In this document: one piece after another, positions 33,649 to 43,207 of the stretch
How positions within the stretch are numbered: the stretch's first letter is position 1
Layout: every line of letters begins with the position of its first letter
Origin: Mycobacterium sp.
GTDB taxonomy: Bacteria > Actinomycetota > Actinomycetes > Mycobacteriales > Mycobacteriaceae
Assembly (NCBI RefSeq): GCF_008709575.1
Contig: NZ_VYIK01000022.1
Coordinates: 1-51,261, forward strand
DNA: 51,261 bases
Reading direction: 5' to 3'
The notes under the pieces: generated by a model
The model's database searches: none
The model's input: the letters and a program-made list of their open reading frames with translations, nothing else
What the model was told of the DNA's origin: nothing
Position numbers and translations under genes: made by a program

Positions 33649-34280
33649 TAACCGGCACCGATGACACCGCACGCCACTCGCTTGCCGGCGTCAGCGATGG
33701 ATTCCGACGCGCCGTGAATGATCAGCGCGGTCCCGGACAACAGGTCGTCTTTGGTGAACGCGTCGGTGGTGGTCACCAGTAGGCCGGCACCGTCATCGCG
33801 GATCTGAAGCGAAGTCAGGTCACCGCTGGCAGGTTCTCCGGTGTGCCCGGGCGCCTGGTAATGGCCGCCGGCGGACAGGAAGTTGCCGGGCGCGCCACCA
33901 CCGGGAGCCACCGAGTTGGGCTCGCACTTGCCGACCTGATGAACGTGCAGGCCGTGAAATCCAGGGGTCAGCTTACCGACGTTGGTCGTCTGCACGGTGA
34001 CGGTCACATACCCGTTGTTGAACTCGAACTTAGCGGTCGCGACTTCGGTGCCGTCGGGTGTCCTGAGCCGGGTGGTCAAGCTCTCCGACGTCGCCGCGCC
34101 GCCCGCGGCCGGCGTACTGGTCGGTTCCGGTGAGCCCGTCCAGATCGACGGCGTGGTCCCCGGCGACTTCGACGGAACCTCGCCCGGCGGCGAACACGCG
34201 CTCAGCAGCGCGACCGGGGGGGCAAGTACTCCCAGGGCAATGACAGCGACGACGTTGCGGCTCGCGGCGGGCTTGAACAT
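33648..34280 (-). CDS. sodC: Cu/Zn-type superoxide dismutase lipoprotein
   Basis: A 210-residue periplasmic or surface lipoprotein that dismutates superoxide. The lipobox is LLSAC. Copper-ligand histidines are in [11 protein letters not shown] and AGGHYQ, with a later His in ALIIHG. The disulfide cysteines are in KCEPN and RVACGV, and the active-site arginine is in AGKRVAC. M. tuberculosis SodC has about 25 more residues between IIIHAG and GDAGKR, which are missing here. The start at 34280 begins MFKPAASRN; an in-frame ATG at 34304 is the alternative. It is 27 bp after virR. Confidence 0.9.
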   Translation of the reverse strand: MFKPAASRNVVAVIALGVLAPPVALLSACSPPGEVPSKSPGTTPSIWTGSPEPTSTPAAGGAATSESLTTRLRTPDGTEVATAKFEFNNGYVTVTVQTTNVGKLTPGFHGLHVHQVGKCEPNSVAPGGGAPGNFLSAGGHYQAPGHTGEPASGDLTSLQIRDDGAGLLVTTTDAFTKDDLLSGTALIIHGASESIADAGKRVACGVIGAG

Positions 34281-34307
34281 GTGCAGCAGCCTATCCCGAG
34301 GCAACGG

Positions 34308-34775
34308 CTAGCTCGCGACCACCACGATGACGCCGGGCGGTTGATCGGCGACCTCGGGAATCCGCGGCTCGACCGGGGCCCCCAACAACTTGCCCACCGC
34401 CGCGGCTGCTTCCCGCTCGCCGGCAGCGTCGGCGTAATACACCGTGGTCGTCGCGACGGCGGGCAACGACAGGTTGCCGACTTCGGGGACGGTGTAGCCG
34501 GCTGCCCGCAGCTGATCGGCGACCCGTCCGGCCGCACCTTCTTGATGGGAGATGTTGTAGACCCGCACGTCAATGTTCGGTGCGGCCGGCTCCGACGGCT
34601 TGGACCCGACGGAGCTCGTCGACAAGGTCGCCAGCGCCGAGCCCTCGTCGCCGGCGTTCCCACCCGACCCCATCGCCTGGAAACCGAACAGCAGGAAAAT
34701 GACGCCGAGAAACAGCAGCACCATCACCATGGCCCGCAGAGGTAGCCCGGCCGAGTCGGGAACGCGCTCAGTCAT
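34308..34775 (-). CDS. virR: VirR-like membrane protein with LytR_C domain (Rv0431 homologue)
   Basis: A 155-residue protein with one N-terminal membrane segment (AMVMVLLFLGVIFLLFGF, about residues 15-33), a low-complexity linker and a C-terminal LytR_C domain (IDVRVYNISHQEGAAGRVAD through QPPGVIVVV). In M. tuberculosis VirR restrains vesicle release and affects cell-wall integrity. The start at 34775 (MTERVPDSAGLPLRA) was chosen by that alignment; an ATG nine bases upstream is in frame. It is upstream of sodC on the same strand. Confidence 0.88.
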   Translation of the reverse strand: MTERVPDSAGLPLRAMVMVLLFLGVIFLLFGFQAMGSGGNAGDEGSALATLSTSSVGSKPSEPAAPNIDVRVYNISHQEGAAGRVADQLRAAGYTVPEVGNLSLPAVATTTVYYADAAGEREAAAAVGKLLGAPVEPRIPEVADQPPGVIVVVAS

Positions 34776-34839
34776 CGAGGCCACTGTAGTCAGGAGTTCG
34801 CCAGAACCGTTACGGACGCGCAGCCCGGCGAGTGAAACC

Positions 34840-35148
34840 TCAGGTCGGCTCGAAGCCGAGCCGCCGAGCGGCCCGCGCCTTCTGCCGGCTGGCGCGCAGC
34901 CGTCGCAGCCGCTTCACCAACATCGGATCCGCCGCCAACGCCTCGGGCCGATCGACCAATGCGTTGAGGACCTGGTAGTACCGCGTCGCTGACATCGAGA
35001 AAAGCTCTTTGATGGCTTCTTCTTTGGCGCCGGCATATTTCCACCATTGGCGCTCGAACGCCAGAATGTCATGCTCGCGACGAGTTAACCCGTCCGCGAT
35101 TTCAGAGTCGTCCCCCGATCGATGAGCCCGCGCCATAGCGCTATCCAT
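34840..35148 (-). CDS. DUF3263 protein (Rv0430 homologue)
   Basis: A 102-residue protein, the same length as Rv0430, with the strongly conserved core [17 protein letters not shown] and [23 protein letters not shown], ending [18 protein letters not shown]. The core looks like a helix-turn-helix ([20 protein letters not shown]) and the tail is very basic, so DNA binding is likely. The partner is unknown. It is divergent from def. The start at 35148 begins MDSAMARA. Confidence 0.85.
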   Translation of the reverse strand: MDSAMARAHRSGDDSEIADGLTRREHDILAFERQWWKYAGAKEEAIKELFSMSATRYYQVLNALVDRPEALAADPMLVKRLRRLRASRQKARAARRLGFEPT

Positions 35149-35339
35149 ATCGCTTCCTCGACCCTTTCGGCGAATTCTTGAATACTCGCTGTTCCGGCGC
35201 ATATTCAACCACGCCGGTAACTGTCGACCCGTTACCTTGGCCCGCGAGTCGCTGGGCTAATACTGCGCGGCCGCGTTGCCGGCGTACTCCTCCCGCCGCC
35301 GCACGGCGGGCATCCTCGGACCGCTTAAGCTTGCTGATC

Positions 35340-35936
35340 GTGGCAGTCGTTCCCATTCGCATCGTGGGCGATCCGATCCTGCGCACCCCTACCCGACCAG
35401 TAGCGGTGAATGCTGACGGTTCGCTGCCCGCCGATCTGGCCGAGTTGATCAGCACGATGTACGAAACCATGGACGCCGCCCACGGAGTCGGCCTGGCCGC
35501 CAACCAGATCGGCGTGGGAATGCGGCTGTTCACCTACGACTGCCCCGAGGACGTCGGACAATCGACGCGGCGCCGGGGCGTGGTCATCAATCCGGTGTTG
35601 GAAACCTCCGAAGTGCCCGAGACCATGCCCGATCCGGATCACGACGACGAAGGTTGCCTGTCGGTGCCCGGCGAATCATTCCCGACCGGACGGGCGAAGT
35701 GGGCCAGAGTCACCGGAGTCGACGCCGACGGCAACCCGATCGCCGTGGAGGGCACCGGACTCTTCGCACGGATGCTGCAGCACGAAACCGGCCACCTCGA
35801 CGGCTTGCTGTATCTGGACCGGCTGGTCGGCCGGCATGCCCGCGCCGCCAAGCGGGCGGTCAAATCGCATGGGTGGGGTGTTCCCGGTCTGTCCTGGACT
35901 CCGGGCGAGGGACCGGATCCGTTCGGCCACCGATGA
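35340..35936 (+). CDS. def: Peptide deformylase
   Basis: A 198-residue metalloenzyme that removes the N-formyl group from nascent proteins. All three motifs are intact: [10 protein letters not shown] (about residues 47-56), EGCLSVPG (the metal cysteine) and QHETGHLDG (the two metal histidines and catalytic Glu). The start is GTG at 35340 ([15 protein letters not shown]). It matches M. tuberculosis Def (Rv0429c) with one extra C-terminal residue. Its stop overlaps the next gene (ATGA). Confidence 0.95.
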   Translation: MAVVPIRIVGDPILRTPTRPVAVNADGSLPADLAELISTMYETMDAAHGVGLAANQIGVGMRLFTYDCPEDVGQSTRRRGVVINPVLETSEVPETMPDPDHDDEGCLSVPGESFPTGRAKWARVTGVDADGNPIAVEGTGLFARMLQHETGHLDGLLYLDRLVGRHARAAKRAVKSHGWGVPGLSWTPGEGPDPFGHR

Positions 35937-36850
35937 TGACCCTTCCCCGTGTCGGCAGCAGGGTCAGCGTGCGGTACCGCCGGCCTCCGGGGTCTATTCC
36001 GGCGTTGTCCGACGCGGTGGGCTACCTTGTGCAGGTCGATCCAACCGTGCGGGTGCAGACTCGCCACGGCGAGGTGGTCGAATTCGCCGCCGCCGACGTG
36101 CTGACGGTGCGCCGGCTAACCGATGTGCCGGTGCGTAATTCGCAGATCCGCGCGGTCGAACACGCCGCGGCGCTGGCATGGCCGGGCGTGCAGCAGCACT
36201 GGATCGACGGCTGGTTGCTGCGCGCCGGCCATGGAGCCACGCTGCGCGCCAACTCTGCTGTGCCGCTGCAGATCGGTGCATCCATGGACACGGTGCCGGC
36301 GATTGCGGACTGGTACTCCCAGCGCGGCCTCGTCCCGCGGCTGGCAATCCCGGATCGGCTGATCCCACTGGAGATCGACACCCCGATCGAATGCGAAACC
36401 CGCATGCTGGTCCGTGAGCTGACGAGCGTGACGCCGCCGTCACGCGAGGCGTCGACCGTAACGCTGGCGTCACGGCCGAGCCGGCAGTGGCTGGACTGCT
36501 ATGCGCGCGACGTCCCGGTCGACGTGCTCACCGCCGTCGTAGGCGGCGACGTCGTCTTCGCCATCCTCAACGACACCGCGGTGGGGCGCGCATCGGTCAC
36601 CCGGGCACCCGACGGCACTCGCTGGCTGGGCCTGTCGGCGGTGCGGGTCGCGCCCGACGCCCGGGGCAAGGGTCACGCCAAGGCGGTCTGCGCTGCCCTG
36701 CTGGCGTGGGGGATTGATCACGGCGCCACCCGCGGCTATGCGTACGTCGCCGATGGCCGCCCGGACACGGCGGCCGCACTCGGCCTTTTCGGGTCACTGG
36801 ACTTCACCGCGCAGCACCGGTGCCGCTACCTGGCGGTCGCACCCCGCTAG
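35933..36850 (+). CDS. GNAT acetyltransferase with N-terminal SH3-like domain (Rv0428c homologue)
   Basis: A 305-residue protein. The N-terminal 65 residues ([15 protein letters not shown], then [24 protein letters not shown]) look like a small beta-barrel. The C-terminal half is a GNAT fold with the acetyl-CoA loop [21 protein letters not shown] and the later [21 protein letters not shown]. It should transfer an acetyl group to an unknown acceptor. Two ATGs (35933, 35936) are possible within the def stop. It precedes xthA by 9 bp in the same operon. Confidence 0.85.
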   Translation: MMTLPRVGSRVSVRYRRPPGSIPALSDAVGYLVQVDPTVRVQTRHGEVVEFAAADVLTVRRLTDVPVRNSQIRAVEHAAALAWPGVQQHWIDGWLLRAGHGATLRANSAVPLQIGASMDTVPAIADWYSQRGLVPRLAIPDRLIPLEIDTPIECETRMLVRELTSVTPPSREASTVTLASRPSRQWLDCYARDVPVDVLTAVVGGDVVFAILNDTAVGRASVTRAPDGTRWLGLSAVRVAPDARGKGHAKAVCAALLAWGIDHGATRGYAYVADGRPDTAAALGLFGSLDFTAQHRCRYLAVAPR

Positions 36851-36859
36851 AGTCGAGAG

Positions 36860-37735
36860 ATGCCCGAGGGCGTGGTTGACGGCAGTGCCCCGCTGCGGCT
36901 GGCCACCTGGAACGTCAACTCGATTCGCGCGCGCCTGGACCGCGTCCTGGAGTGGCTGACCCGTGCCGAGGTCGACGTGTTGGCCATGCAGGAAACCAAA
37001 TGCTCCGACGACCAGTTCCCGGCACTGCCGTTCGTAGGGCTCGGCTACGAGGTGGCACATTGGGGCTTCGATCAGTGGAACGGGGTGGCGATCGCCTCGC
37101 GGGTCGGCCTGCGCGACGTCGAGGTCGGCTTCGACGGCCAGCCACCCTGGAGCGGCACGCCGCGGGGTGCGGCGGCGGCCACGACGGAAGCCCGCGCGAT
37201 AGCCGCCACCTGCGGCGGCGTGCGGGTGTGGAGCCTGTACGTGCCCAACGGCCGCACCCTGGATGATCCGCATTACGCCTATAAACTCAACTGGCTTGCC
37301 GCGCTGCGCGATAACGCTGCGCGGTGGCTGCGCGACGATCCTTCCGCACAGATCGCACTGGTCGGCGACTGGAACATTGCACCCACCGACGACGACGTCT
37401 GGAGCGTCGAGTACTTCCGGGGCTGCACCCATGTCTCCGAGCCGGAACGCGCGGCGTTCAACGCGTTCATCGAGGCGAAATTCACCGACGTCGTGCGGCC
37501 GTTTACCCCCGGACCCGGCGTGTACACCTACTGGGACTACACCGCGCTGCGGTTCCCGAAAAAACAGGGAATGCGCATCGACTTCATCCTCGCCTCACCG
37601 GCTTTGGCGGCGCGGGTCGTCGATGCCCAGATCGTCTACGAGCAACGCAAAGGCAAATCGCCGAGCGATCACGCGCCGGTGCTGGTCGATCTCCGCACGG
37701 ACGACGCGCCCCGGGTCACCGCCGAGAATAATTAA
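36860..37735 (+). CDS. xthA: Exodeoxyribonuclease III (AP endonuclease)
   Basis: A 291-residue base-excision-repair nuclease that cuts at abasic sites and has 3'-5' exonuclease activity. Motifs of the ExoIII/APE family are all present: ATWNVNSIRAR, the metal-binding MQETK, GDWNIAPTDDDVW, and the C-terminal SPSDHAPVLVDL with the catalytic Asp-His. It matches M. tuberculosis XthA (Rv0427c). A tandem repeat begins 12 bp after the stop. Confidence 0.94.
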   Translation: MPEGVVDGSAPLRLATWNVNSIRARLDRVLEWLTRAEVDVLAMQETKCSDDQFPALPFVGLGYEVAHWGFDQWNGVAIASRVGLRDVEVGFDGQPPWSGTPRGAAAATTEARAIAATCGGVRVWSLYVPNGRTLDDPHYAYKLNWLAALRDNAARWLRDDPSAQIALVGDWNIAPTDDDVWSVEYFRGCTHVSEPERAAFNAFIEAKFTDVVRPFTPGPGVYTYWDYTALRFPKKQGMRIDFILASPALAARVVDAQIVYEQRKGKSPSDHAPVLVDLRTDDAPRVTAENN

Positions 37736-37746
37736 GGGAATCGCTC

Positions 37747-37806
37747 GACATTGGCGACGACATTGGAGACGACATTGGAGACGACATTGGAGACGACATT
37801 GGAGAA
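37747..37806. repeat. Five-copy 12-bp tandem repeat (VNTR-like)
   Basis: The unit GACATTGGAGAC is repeated head to tail at 37747-37758 (one mismatch), 37759-37770, 37771-37782, 37783-37794 and 37795-37806 (one mismatch at the end). It lies in the 136-bp spacer between xthA and the next gene. Copy number probably varies between strains. No gene or hairpin is associated with it. Confidence 0.95.
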
Positions 37807-37871
37807 TTTTGCCGGTTTACCGCTGTACAAGCGCCGCTAATCTGGGAACAATGTACCGGCAAGGAGTCATG

Positions 37872-38297
37872 ATGGGTGTCGACGGCGTGGCGCGCAACAT
37901 AGGCCGAACAGTTGCGCGGGCCGCCACCGTGACCACCGCGGCGGCCGGCGCGGTGGGCGGTGCCACGGTCGACGGCATCATCGGCGGGGTGGCCGGAACG
38001 GTCGCCGGTGTGCAACGCGGGATCAGCAAAGGCAGTCGGTCCACGCCGGCGGCCGCGTTGACCTTCGGCGCTCTTGGCATCGCCGGGCTGGTCGAGTGGC
38101 CGGTGCTGTTAGCGGTCGGCGGCGGTGTGTTGTTGCTTCGGCAGCTCAGCCTGCGGCGCGACGGCCCGGCCGCCCGGTCGAACTCGGCGCCCACCGAGTC
38201 CGCGCCGTCGATGCAATCCGGGGCGCGCCGCAGCGCCCCGGCCAAGCAGGCGGCAGCCCGGCCGCCGCGCGGCAGCCAGTCGAGCGGCCGCCGCTAG
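37872..38297 (+). CDS. Ala/Gly-rich membrane protein upstream of ctpH (Rv0426c position)
   Basis: A 141-residue protein with a glycine/alanine-rich N-terminal region (TTAAAGAVGGATVDGIIGGVAGTVAG), a hydrophobic segment (FGALGIAGLVEWPVLLAVGGGVLLL) and a basic, low-complexity tail. The motif GLVEWPVLLAVGGGVLL echoes that of the small protein after ctpH (FELIDWPVALVIAAGHLL), suggesting both are related partners of CtpH. The ATG at 37872 follows AAGGAG by five bases; ATG at 37869 and 37851 are in frame. Confidence 0.72.
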   Translation: MGVDGVARNIGRTVARAATVTTAAAGAVGGATVDGIIGGVAGTVAGVQRGISKGSRSTPAAALTFGALGIAGLVEWPVLLAVGGGVLLLRQLSLRRDGPAARSNSAPTESAPSMQSGARRSAPAKQAAARPPRGSQSSGRR

Positions 38298-38303
38298 TCC
38301 GCC

Positions 38304-41300
38304 TTGAGTACCGTCGGATCCGTGCGACGATCCTGGCCGCTGCGCGCCGTGGCGGCAGGCGTTCGAACCGTGGGGTCGGCGGCTTCCGCCGGCCTGAGCA
38401 TCGCCGCCATCCCGGTTCGGGAAGGAGTCCGGGCGCTGTCGGGCGACCTGCCCGCGCCGCCCCTGACCCGGCATTGCTGGCGGGGCGGTAACCGTGCCTG
38501 GATCGAAGTGCGCGGGCTGGACCGCCCGGACGGTGCGCAACGGGGCCGCGCCGTGCTCGACGCGGTCTGCGGCCATCCCGCCGTGACCTCGGCGACCCTG
38601 AACCGCCCGTTGTCGCGCATCGTCGTTCATCTCAACGGCACTCCCGCGTCGCTGCGCGAGCTGTGCAGGATCATCGATGAGGCCGAGCAGGGTTACCCGC
38701 CCGCCGGTGCGGGCCTGCGAGATCGCGGTCGGGCAGCCCGCCCGCAGCCGCTGCCCGGTGACGGCCTGGTGCTGGCGGCCAAAGTCGTGGGGACGGGCGC
38801 CACCGCCGTCGGGATGGGTGTGGCGCTCGCGGGTTGGGCACTGCGCTGGCCGCGACTGCCCGCCGGCATTGAAGCGGCCGTCACAGCCGTCGACTACCAG
38901 CCGCGGCTGCGTCGTCTGCTCGAGGACCGGATCGGTCCTGGCGCCACCGACACCGTGCTGACCATCGCCATGACGGTCGCCCACGTCGTGTCGATCGCGC
39001 CGGCGTCGCTGGCGGTGGATCTGATGATGGAAATGGTCAAAACCGCCGAATGCCGCGCCGAAGCGCAGGCGTGGCGGCGATACGAACCAGTACTGGCCCG
39101 CCACGCCGAGCACGGCGATCCCTGCCCGCCGTCGCGCCCGGTGCCGCCGCCGGACGGGCTAGCCGTCCGGCACGCTCGGCGCAGCGCCTGGGTGCAGGCC
39201 GCCGGTGCCCTGCTGATCGGTGCGAGCACCCGCAGCCTCGACAGGGCCTCGACGGCGGTGTTGGTGGCTACACCGAAGGCGATGCGCACCACCCGGGAGG
39301 CCTTCGCGGCGACGCTGGGCCAAGGGTTGGCCGACCGGCATGCGGTGCTGCCGTTGCGTCCGGAGAGTCTGCGCCGGCTCGAGCGGATCGACGTGCTGCT
39401 CGTCGACCCGCGAGTACTGTGCGGCGACAGCTTGCGTGTCGTGCGGGTCCGCGGCGCCGGCGACGGTGCGCTGTCGGCAGCGTGGGACCACGCGCAGGCG
39501 TTGCTGTCCGATCCCGGCCTGCGGCCGGGCTGGCATGCGGTCGACGGCTCGGCGCACAGTAAGTCCCGATCGCGGGTCGAGGCGCTGATCGCGCCCACGC
39601 ACGATCCGTTGGCACCGGCCGTACTGGCCGAGGCGCGCCGGTGCGGTCTGGACCTGGTCTCGGTCGCCGTCGACGCGCTGGGTGAGCTGTGTCCCGCCTT
39701 CGACGAGCTGCGGCCGGGCGGCGGATCGATCGACGACGTCCTCACCGCAGCACTGGCCGACCTGCAACGGGCGGGCCGCACTGTCGCCGTGTTGTCCTCG
39801 GCCGGCGCGCAGGCATTGTCTTCCGCCGACCTGGGGCTCGGGGTCATGCCCGACGCCGGACCGCCGCCGTGGACCGCGGATCTGATCGTGGCCGATCTCG
39901 CGGGCGCCTGGCGGGTGCTGCACGCGCTGCCCGCGGCCAGGACGGCGAACCGGCGCGGGGTGGAGATATCCACGGGCGCGTCGGCGCTGGGTGCGCTGCT
40001 GATGCTGCCGGGTGTCCGCGGACGGGGCCCGGGCCCGGTCACCACCGGCGCGGCGGCGGGCTTGCTCTCCGGCTCGTTGTTAGCCCGCGCAGTGCTGCGC
40101 GCGCCCACGCCGCAGCCGGCGCCCATGCAGGAATGGCACGCGATGTCCGTCGAGCAGGTCCGCCGGCTGTTGCCGCCGCCGGAACCCGCTGAATCGGCCG
40201 GGCACGGTCGCCGGCGGCTGACCGGTCGCACGCTGGCGGCGGCCCGGCGCGGGGTGCAGATCACCGGGCGGCCCCGGCGGCTGGTCTGGCGATTCGCCAA
40301 CGCCGTCCGCGCCGAGCTGTCCGACCCGCTGACTCCGGTACTGGCGCTCGGGTCGGCGGCCAGCGCGGTGCTGGGGTCACCGGTCGATGCGGTGCTGGTC
40401 GGTTCGGTGCTGACCGGAAACGCCATGCTCGCCGCCAGTCAGCGACTGCGTGCCGAGAGCCGGCTCGACCAGCTGCTGCAGCAGCAGGTCCCGCCGGCCC
40501 GAAAGGTGACGCCCGGACCCGACGGCGCGCCCAGGTACACCGACGTGGTCGCGGCGCAGCTGCGCCCCGGGGACGTGATCGAGGTACGCACCCACGAGGT
40601 GGTGCCCGCCGACGCCCGGCTGGTCGAGGAAGACGACCTCGAGGTCGACGAATCGACGCTGACCGGCGAGTCGCTGCCGGTGGAAAAGCAGATCGAGGCC
40701 ACCCCCGGTGCGGAGCTGGCCGAGCGCCGCTGCATGCTGTTCGCCGGCACCTCCGTCGTGGCCGGCACAGCCGTGGCTCTGGTGACCGCGGTCGGCGACG
40801 AAACCCAGGCGCGCCGCGCGGCCCAGCTGGCTTCCGGCGAGCTGGCCCCGATCGGTCTGCAACACCAGCTGAGCCAGCTCACCAACCGCGCGTTCCCGGT
40901 CAGCATGGCCGGTGGTGCTCTGGTCAGCGCACTGGGCTTAGTGCGCAGCAAGGGCTTGCGCCAGGCCGTGGCCAGCGGCATCGCCGTCAGCGTGGCGGCG
41001 GTGCCGGAGGGGATGCCGCTGGTCGCGACCCTCGCCCAGGCGGCGTCAGCACGGCGCTTGACGAATTTCGGGGCGCTGGTGCGCATCCCGCGCTCGGTGG
41101 AGGCGCTCGGCCGGGTGGACGTGGTCTGCTTCGACAAGACCGGGACACTGTCGGAGAACCGCCTGAGGGTCGTACGCGTGCATCCCGCCCCCGGATACTC
41201 CCCCGAAGACGTGTTGCGTTACGCGGCGCATGCCGCACCGGTCGCCAACGGCGGAACCCAGGCGCATGCCACCGACCGCGCCATCATCGAGGCGGCGCTG

Positions 41301-42794
41301 TCCAACGGTGCCGTGTCCGGCTCGGCGCCGGCCACCGAACCCGACGCGCATCTGCCGTTCCGGTCCGGTCGATCGTTTTCGGCCTCGGTGTCCGGCGACG
41401 AGCTGACCGTCAAAGGTGCGCCCGAAGTGGTGCTGGCTGCCTGCCACGACGCCGACGCCGGCCTGCAACACACCGTGCGACAACTGGCGGCCGAAGGATT
41501 GCGGGTGATCGCCGTCGCACGACGCCGGCTGACTCCCGAACACGCCCGGCGCGTGCAGGACGACGAAGACGCCATCGAGACCATGTGCGACGACGGGTTG
41601 TCGTTGGCGGGATTGCTGGGCCTGGCCGACACCGCCCGCGCCGAAGCGCCGGAGCTGCTGGCGAACCTGCGCCGCCGCGACGTCGACATCCGGCTGATCA
41701 CCGGTGATCACCCGATCACCGCCACCGCGATCGCCGCCGAGCTGGGCATGCCGGTGACCCCTGACCGGGTCATCAGCGGCGCTGAGTGGGATGCCATGTC
41801 GCGCAAGGATCAAGAGCGCGCCGTGGCCGAGCGGGTGATCTTCGCGCGGATGTCCCCGGAGAACAAAGTCGCGATCGTCCAAACACTCGAACGCACCGGG
41901 CGGGTGTGTGCGATGGTCGGCGACGGCTCCAACGATGCAGCCGCCATCCGGGCCGCCACCGTCGGTCTGGCGGTCGTCGCCCGCAGCAGCGACCCGGCCC
42001 GCACCGCCGCCGACGTAGTGCTGGTCGACGGCCGCATCGAAGCGCTGCTGGCTGCCATCGACGAAGGCCGTGAACTCTGGCGACGGGTTCAGGCAGCGGT
42101 ATCGGTGCTGCTCGGCGGCAATGCCGGCGAGGTCGGCTTCGCCGTCATCGGCAGCGCGATCACCGGGAGCTCGCCGCTCAACACCCGCCAGCTGCTGCTG
42201 GTGAACATGCTCACCGATGCGCTGCCGGCCGCTGCGCTGGCCGTGAGCCCAACGACCGGTTCGAGTGACCGCGACGGACGCGGGCCCGACCAGCGCGCGC
42301 TGTGGCGTGCGGTGGCGATCCGTGGCACGACGACCGCGGCCGCCGCGACCGCGGCCTGGACCATGGCCGGCTTCACCGGTCGTCCCCAGCGCGCGTCCAC
42401 GGTGGCGCTGGTCGCGCTGGTGACCGCCCAGCTCGGGCAGACGCTGCTGGACTCACACGCCCCGTTGGTCGTCGGCACCGCGCTGGGCTCTCTGGCGGCG
42501 ATGGGGACGCTGATCAGCATCCCGGGCGTCAGCCAGCTGCTTGGCTGTACTCCGCTGGGGCCACTGGCCTGGGCGCAGGGGCTGGCATCGGCAGGGGTGG
42601 CGACTGTCGCCGTGGCCGTGGGGACCCGCCTGCTGTCGGATCAGCGGACGCCGATGCCACAGATCGACCGCTCGATCCAACCTGCACCACTCCCGCCCGC
42701 CAAAGCACCGCATATAACTCGGTTAGCGGAATGGTCAGCAAGGAAGCAAGCTCGGCAGCCAGCAGGTCGGCGAAGCGGTCGGTCGTCGACATAG
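38304..42794 (+). CDS. ctpH: Giant P-type cation ATPase CtpH
   Basis: A 1496-residue P-type ATPase, far longer than the usual 700-900. The C-terminal half (about 680-1440) is a complete pump: TGES at 787-790, phosphorylation site DKTGT at 944-948, KGAPE, and hinge GDGSND at 1206-1211. The N-terminal 650 residues include a metal-binding-like start and a region that resembles a degenerate ATPase copy (VLLVDPRVLCGDS in place of a DKTGT region), as in M. tuberculosis CtpH (about 1540 residues). The ion is not clear from the sequence. The start is TTG at 38304 or GTG at 38322. Confidence 0.9.
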   Translation: MSTVGSVRRSWPLRAVAAGVRTVGSAASAGLSIAAIPVREGVRALSGDLPAPPLTRHCWRGGNRAWIEVRGLDRPDGAQRGRAVLDAVCGHPAVTSATLNRPLSRIVVHLNGTPASLRELCRIIDEAEQGYPPAGAGLRDRGRAARPQPLPGDGLVLAAKVVGTGATAVGMGVALAGWALRWPRLPAGIEAAVTAVDYQPRLRRLLEDRIGPGATDTVLTIAMTVAHVVSIAPASLAVDLMMEMVKTAECRAEAQAWRRYEPVLARHAEHGDPCPPSRPVPPPDGLAVRHARRSAWVQAAGALLIGASTRSLDRASTAVLVATPKAMRTTREAFAATLGQGLADRHAVLPLRPESLRRLERIDVLLVDPRVLCGDSLRVVRVRGAGDGALSAAWDHAQALLSDPGLRPGWHAVDGSAHSKSRSRVEALIAPTHDPLAPAVLAEARRCGLDLVSVAVDALGELCPAFDELRPGGGSIDDVLTAALADLQRAGRTVAVLSSAGAQALSSADLGLGVMPDAGPPPWTADLIVADLAGAWRVLHALPAARTANRRGVEISTGASALGALLMLPGVRGRGPGPVTTGAAAGLLSGSLLARAVLRAPTPQPAPMQEWHAMSVEQVRRLLPPPEPAESAGHGRRRLTGRTLAAARRGVQITGRPRRLVWRFANAVRAELSDPLTPVLALGSAASAVLGSPVDAVLVGSVLTGNAMLAASQRLRAESRLDQLLQQQVPPARKVTPGPDGAPRYTDVVAAQLRPGDVIEVRTHEVVPADARLVEEDDLEVDESTLTGESLPVEKQIEATPGAELAERRCMLFAGTSVVAGTAVALVTAVGDETQARRAAQLASGELAPIGLQHQLSQLTNRAFPVSMAGGALVSALGLVRSKGLRQAVASGIAVSVAAVPEGMPLVATLAQAASARRLTNFGALVRIPRSVEALGRVDVVCFDKTGTLSENRLRVVRVHPAPGYSPEDVLRYAAHAAPVANGGTQAHATDRAIIEAALSNGAVSGSAPATEPDAHLPFRSGRSFSASVSGDELTVKGAPEVVLAACHDADAGLQHTVRQLAAEGLRVIAVARRRLTPEHARRVQDDEDAIETMCDDGLSLAGLLGLADTARAEAPELLANLRRRDVDIRLITGDHPITATAIAAELGMPVTPDRVISGAEWDAMSRKDQERAVAERVIFARMSPENKVAIVQTLERTGRVCAMVGDGSNDAAAIRAATVGLAVVARSSDPARTAADVVLVDGRIEALLAAIDEGRELWRRVQAAVSVLLGGNAGEVGFAVIGSAITGSSPLNTRQLLLVNMLTDALPAAALAVSPTTGSSDRDGRGPDQRALWRAVAIRGTTTAAAATAAWTMAGFTGRPQRASTVALVALVTAQLGQTLLDSHAPLVVGTALGSLAAMGTLISIPGVSQLLGCTPLGPLAWAQGLASAGVATVAVAVGTRLLSDQRTPMPQIDRSIQPAPLPPAKAPHITRLAEWSARKQARQPAGRRSGRSST

Positions 42795-42856
42795 TCCTGA
42801 CAGTGACCGACGAACCCGGCCGGGCGGCAAAGTCCACATTAAGGAAAGGCAAAACA

Positions 42857-43132
42857 ATGGTGGAAAGTAAGTCGCGCCGCAGCACGTCCCAGCGCGCGGC
42901 CGTCGAACACATCCGCGCAGGCGAGAGCTTCTTCGTGAACGTGCCGATCATCGGGCGACTGGAAGTGCCGCGTCCGGAGGAGTTGGCCTATTACGGCGGC
43001 TTAGCGGCACTGGCGGCCTTCGAGCTGATCGACTGGCCGGTGGCGCTGGTCATCGCGGCCGGGCACCTTCTGGCCAGCAACCATCACAACCGGATCCTCG
43101 AGGAGCTCGGCGAAGCTATCGAAGAGGTCTGA
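42857..43132 (+). CDS. Small membrane protein (Rv0424c homologue)
   Basis: A 91-residue protein, the length of Rv0424c. The basic N-terminus (ESKSRRSTSQRAAVEHIRAGES) is followed by a single hydrophobic stretch (LAYYGGLAALAAFELIDWPVALVIAAGHLLAS) and an acidic end (ILEELGEAIEEV). It follows ctpH by 62 bp with AAGGAAAGG as the ribosome-binding site, and shares a WPV-L motif with the protein upstream of ctpH. A role with the pump is suggested by position only. Confidence 0.8.
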   Translation: MVESKSRRSTSQRAAVEHIRAGESFFVNVPIIGRLEVPRPEELAYYGGLAALAAFELIDWPVALVIAAGHLLASNHHNRILEELGEAIEEV

Positions 43133-43207
43133 TGCGGGTCGGCGCATGCCGGTGCGCTGCGCTAGCGTGGAAGGACGCGCCGGTCACCGCCGGCGCCCAC
43201 AGAAAAA

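Noticed and set aside
37747..37806. CRISPR array
   Set aside because: The 12-bp units follow each other without spacers, so it is a simple tandem repeat; no cas gene is present.
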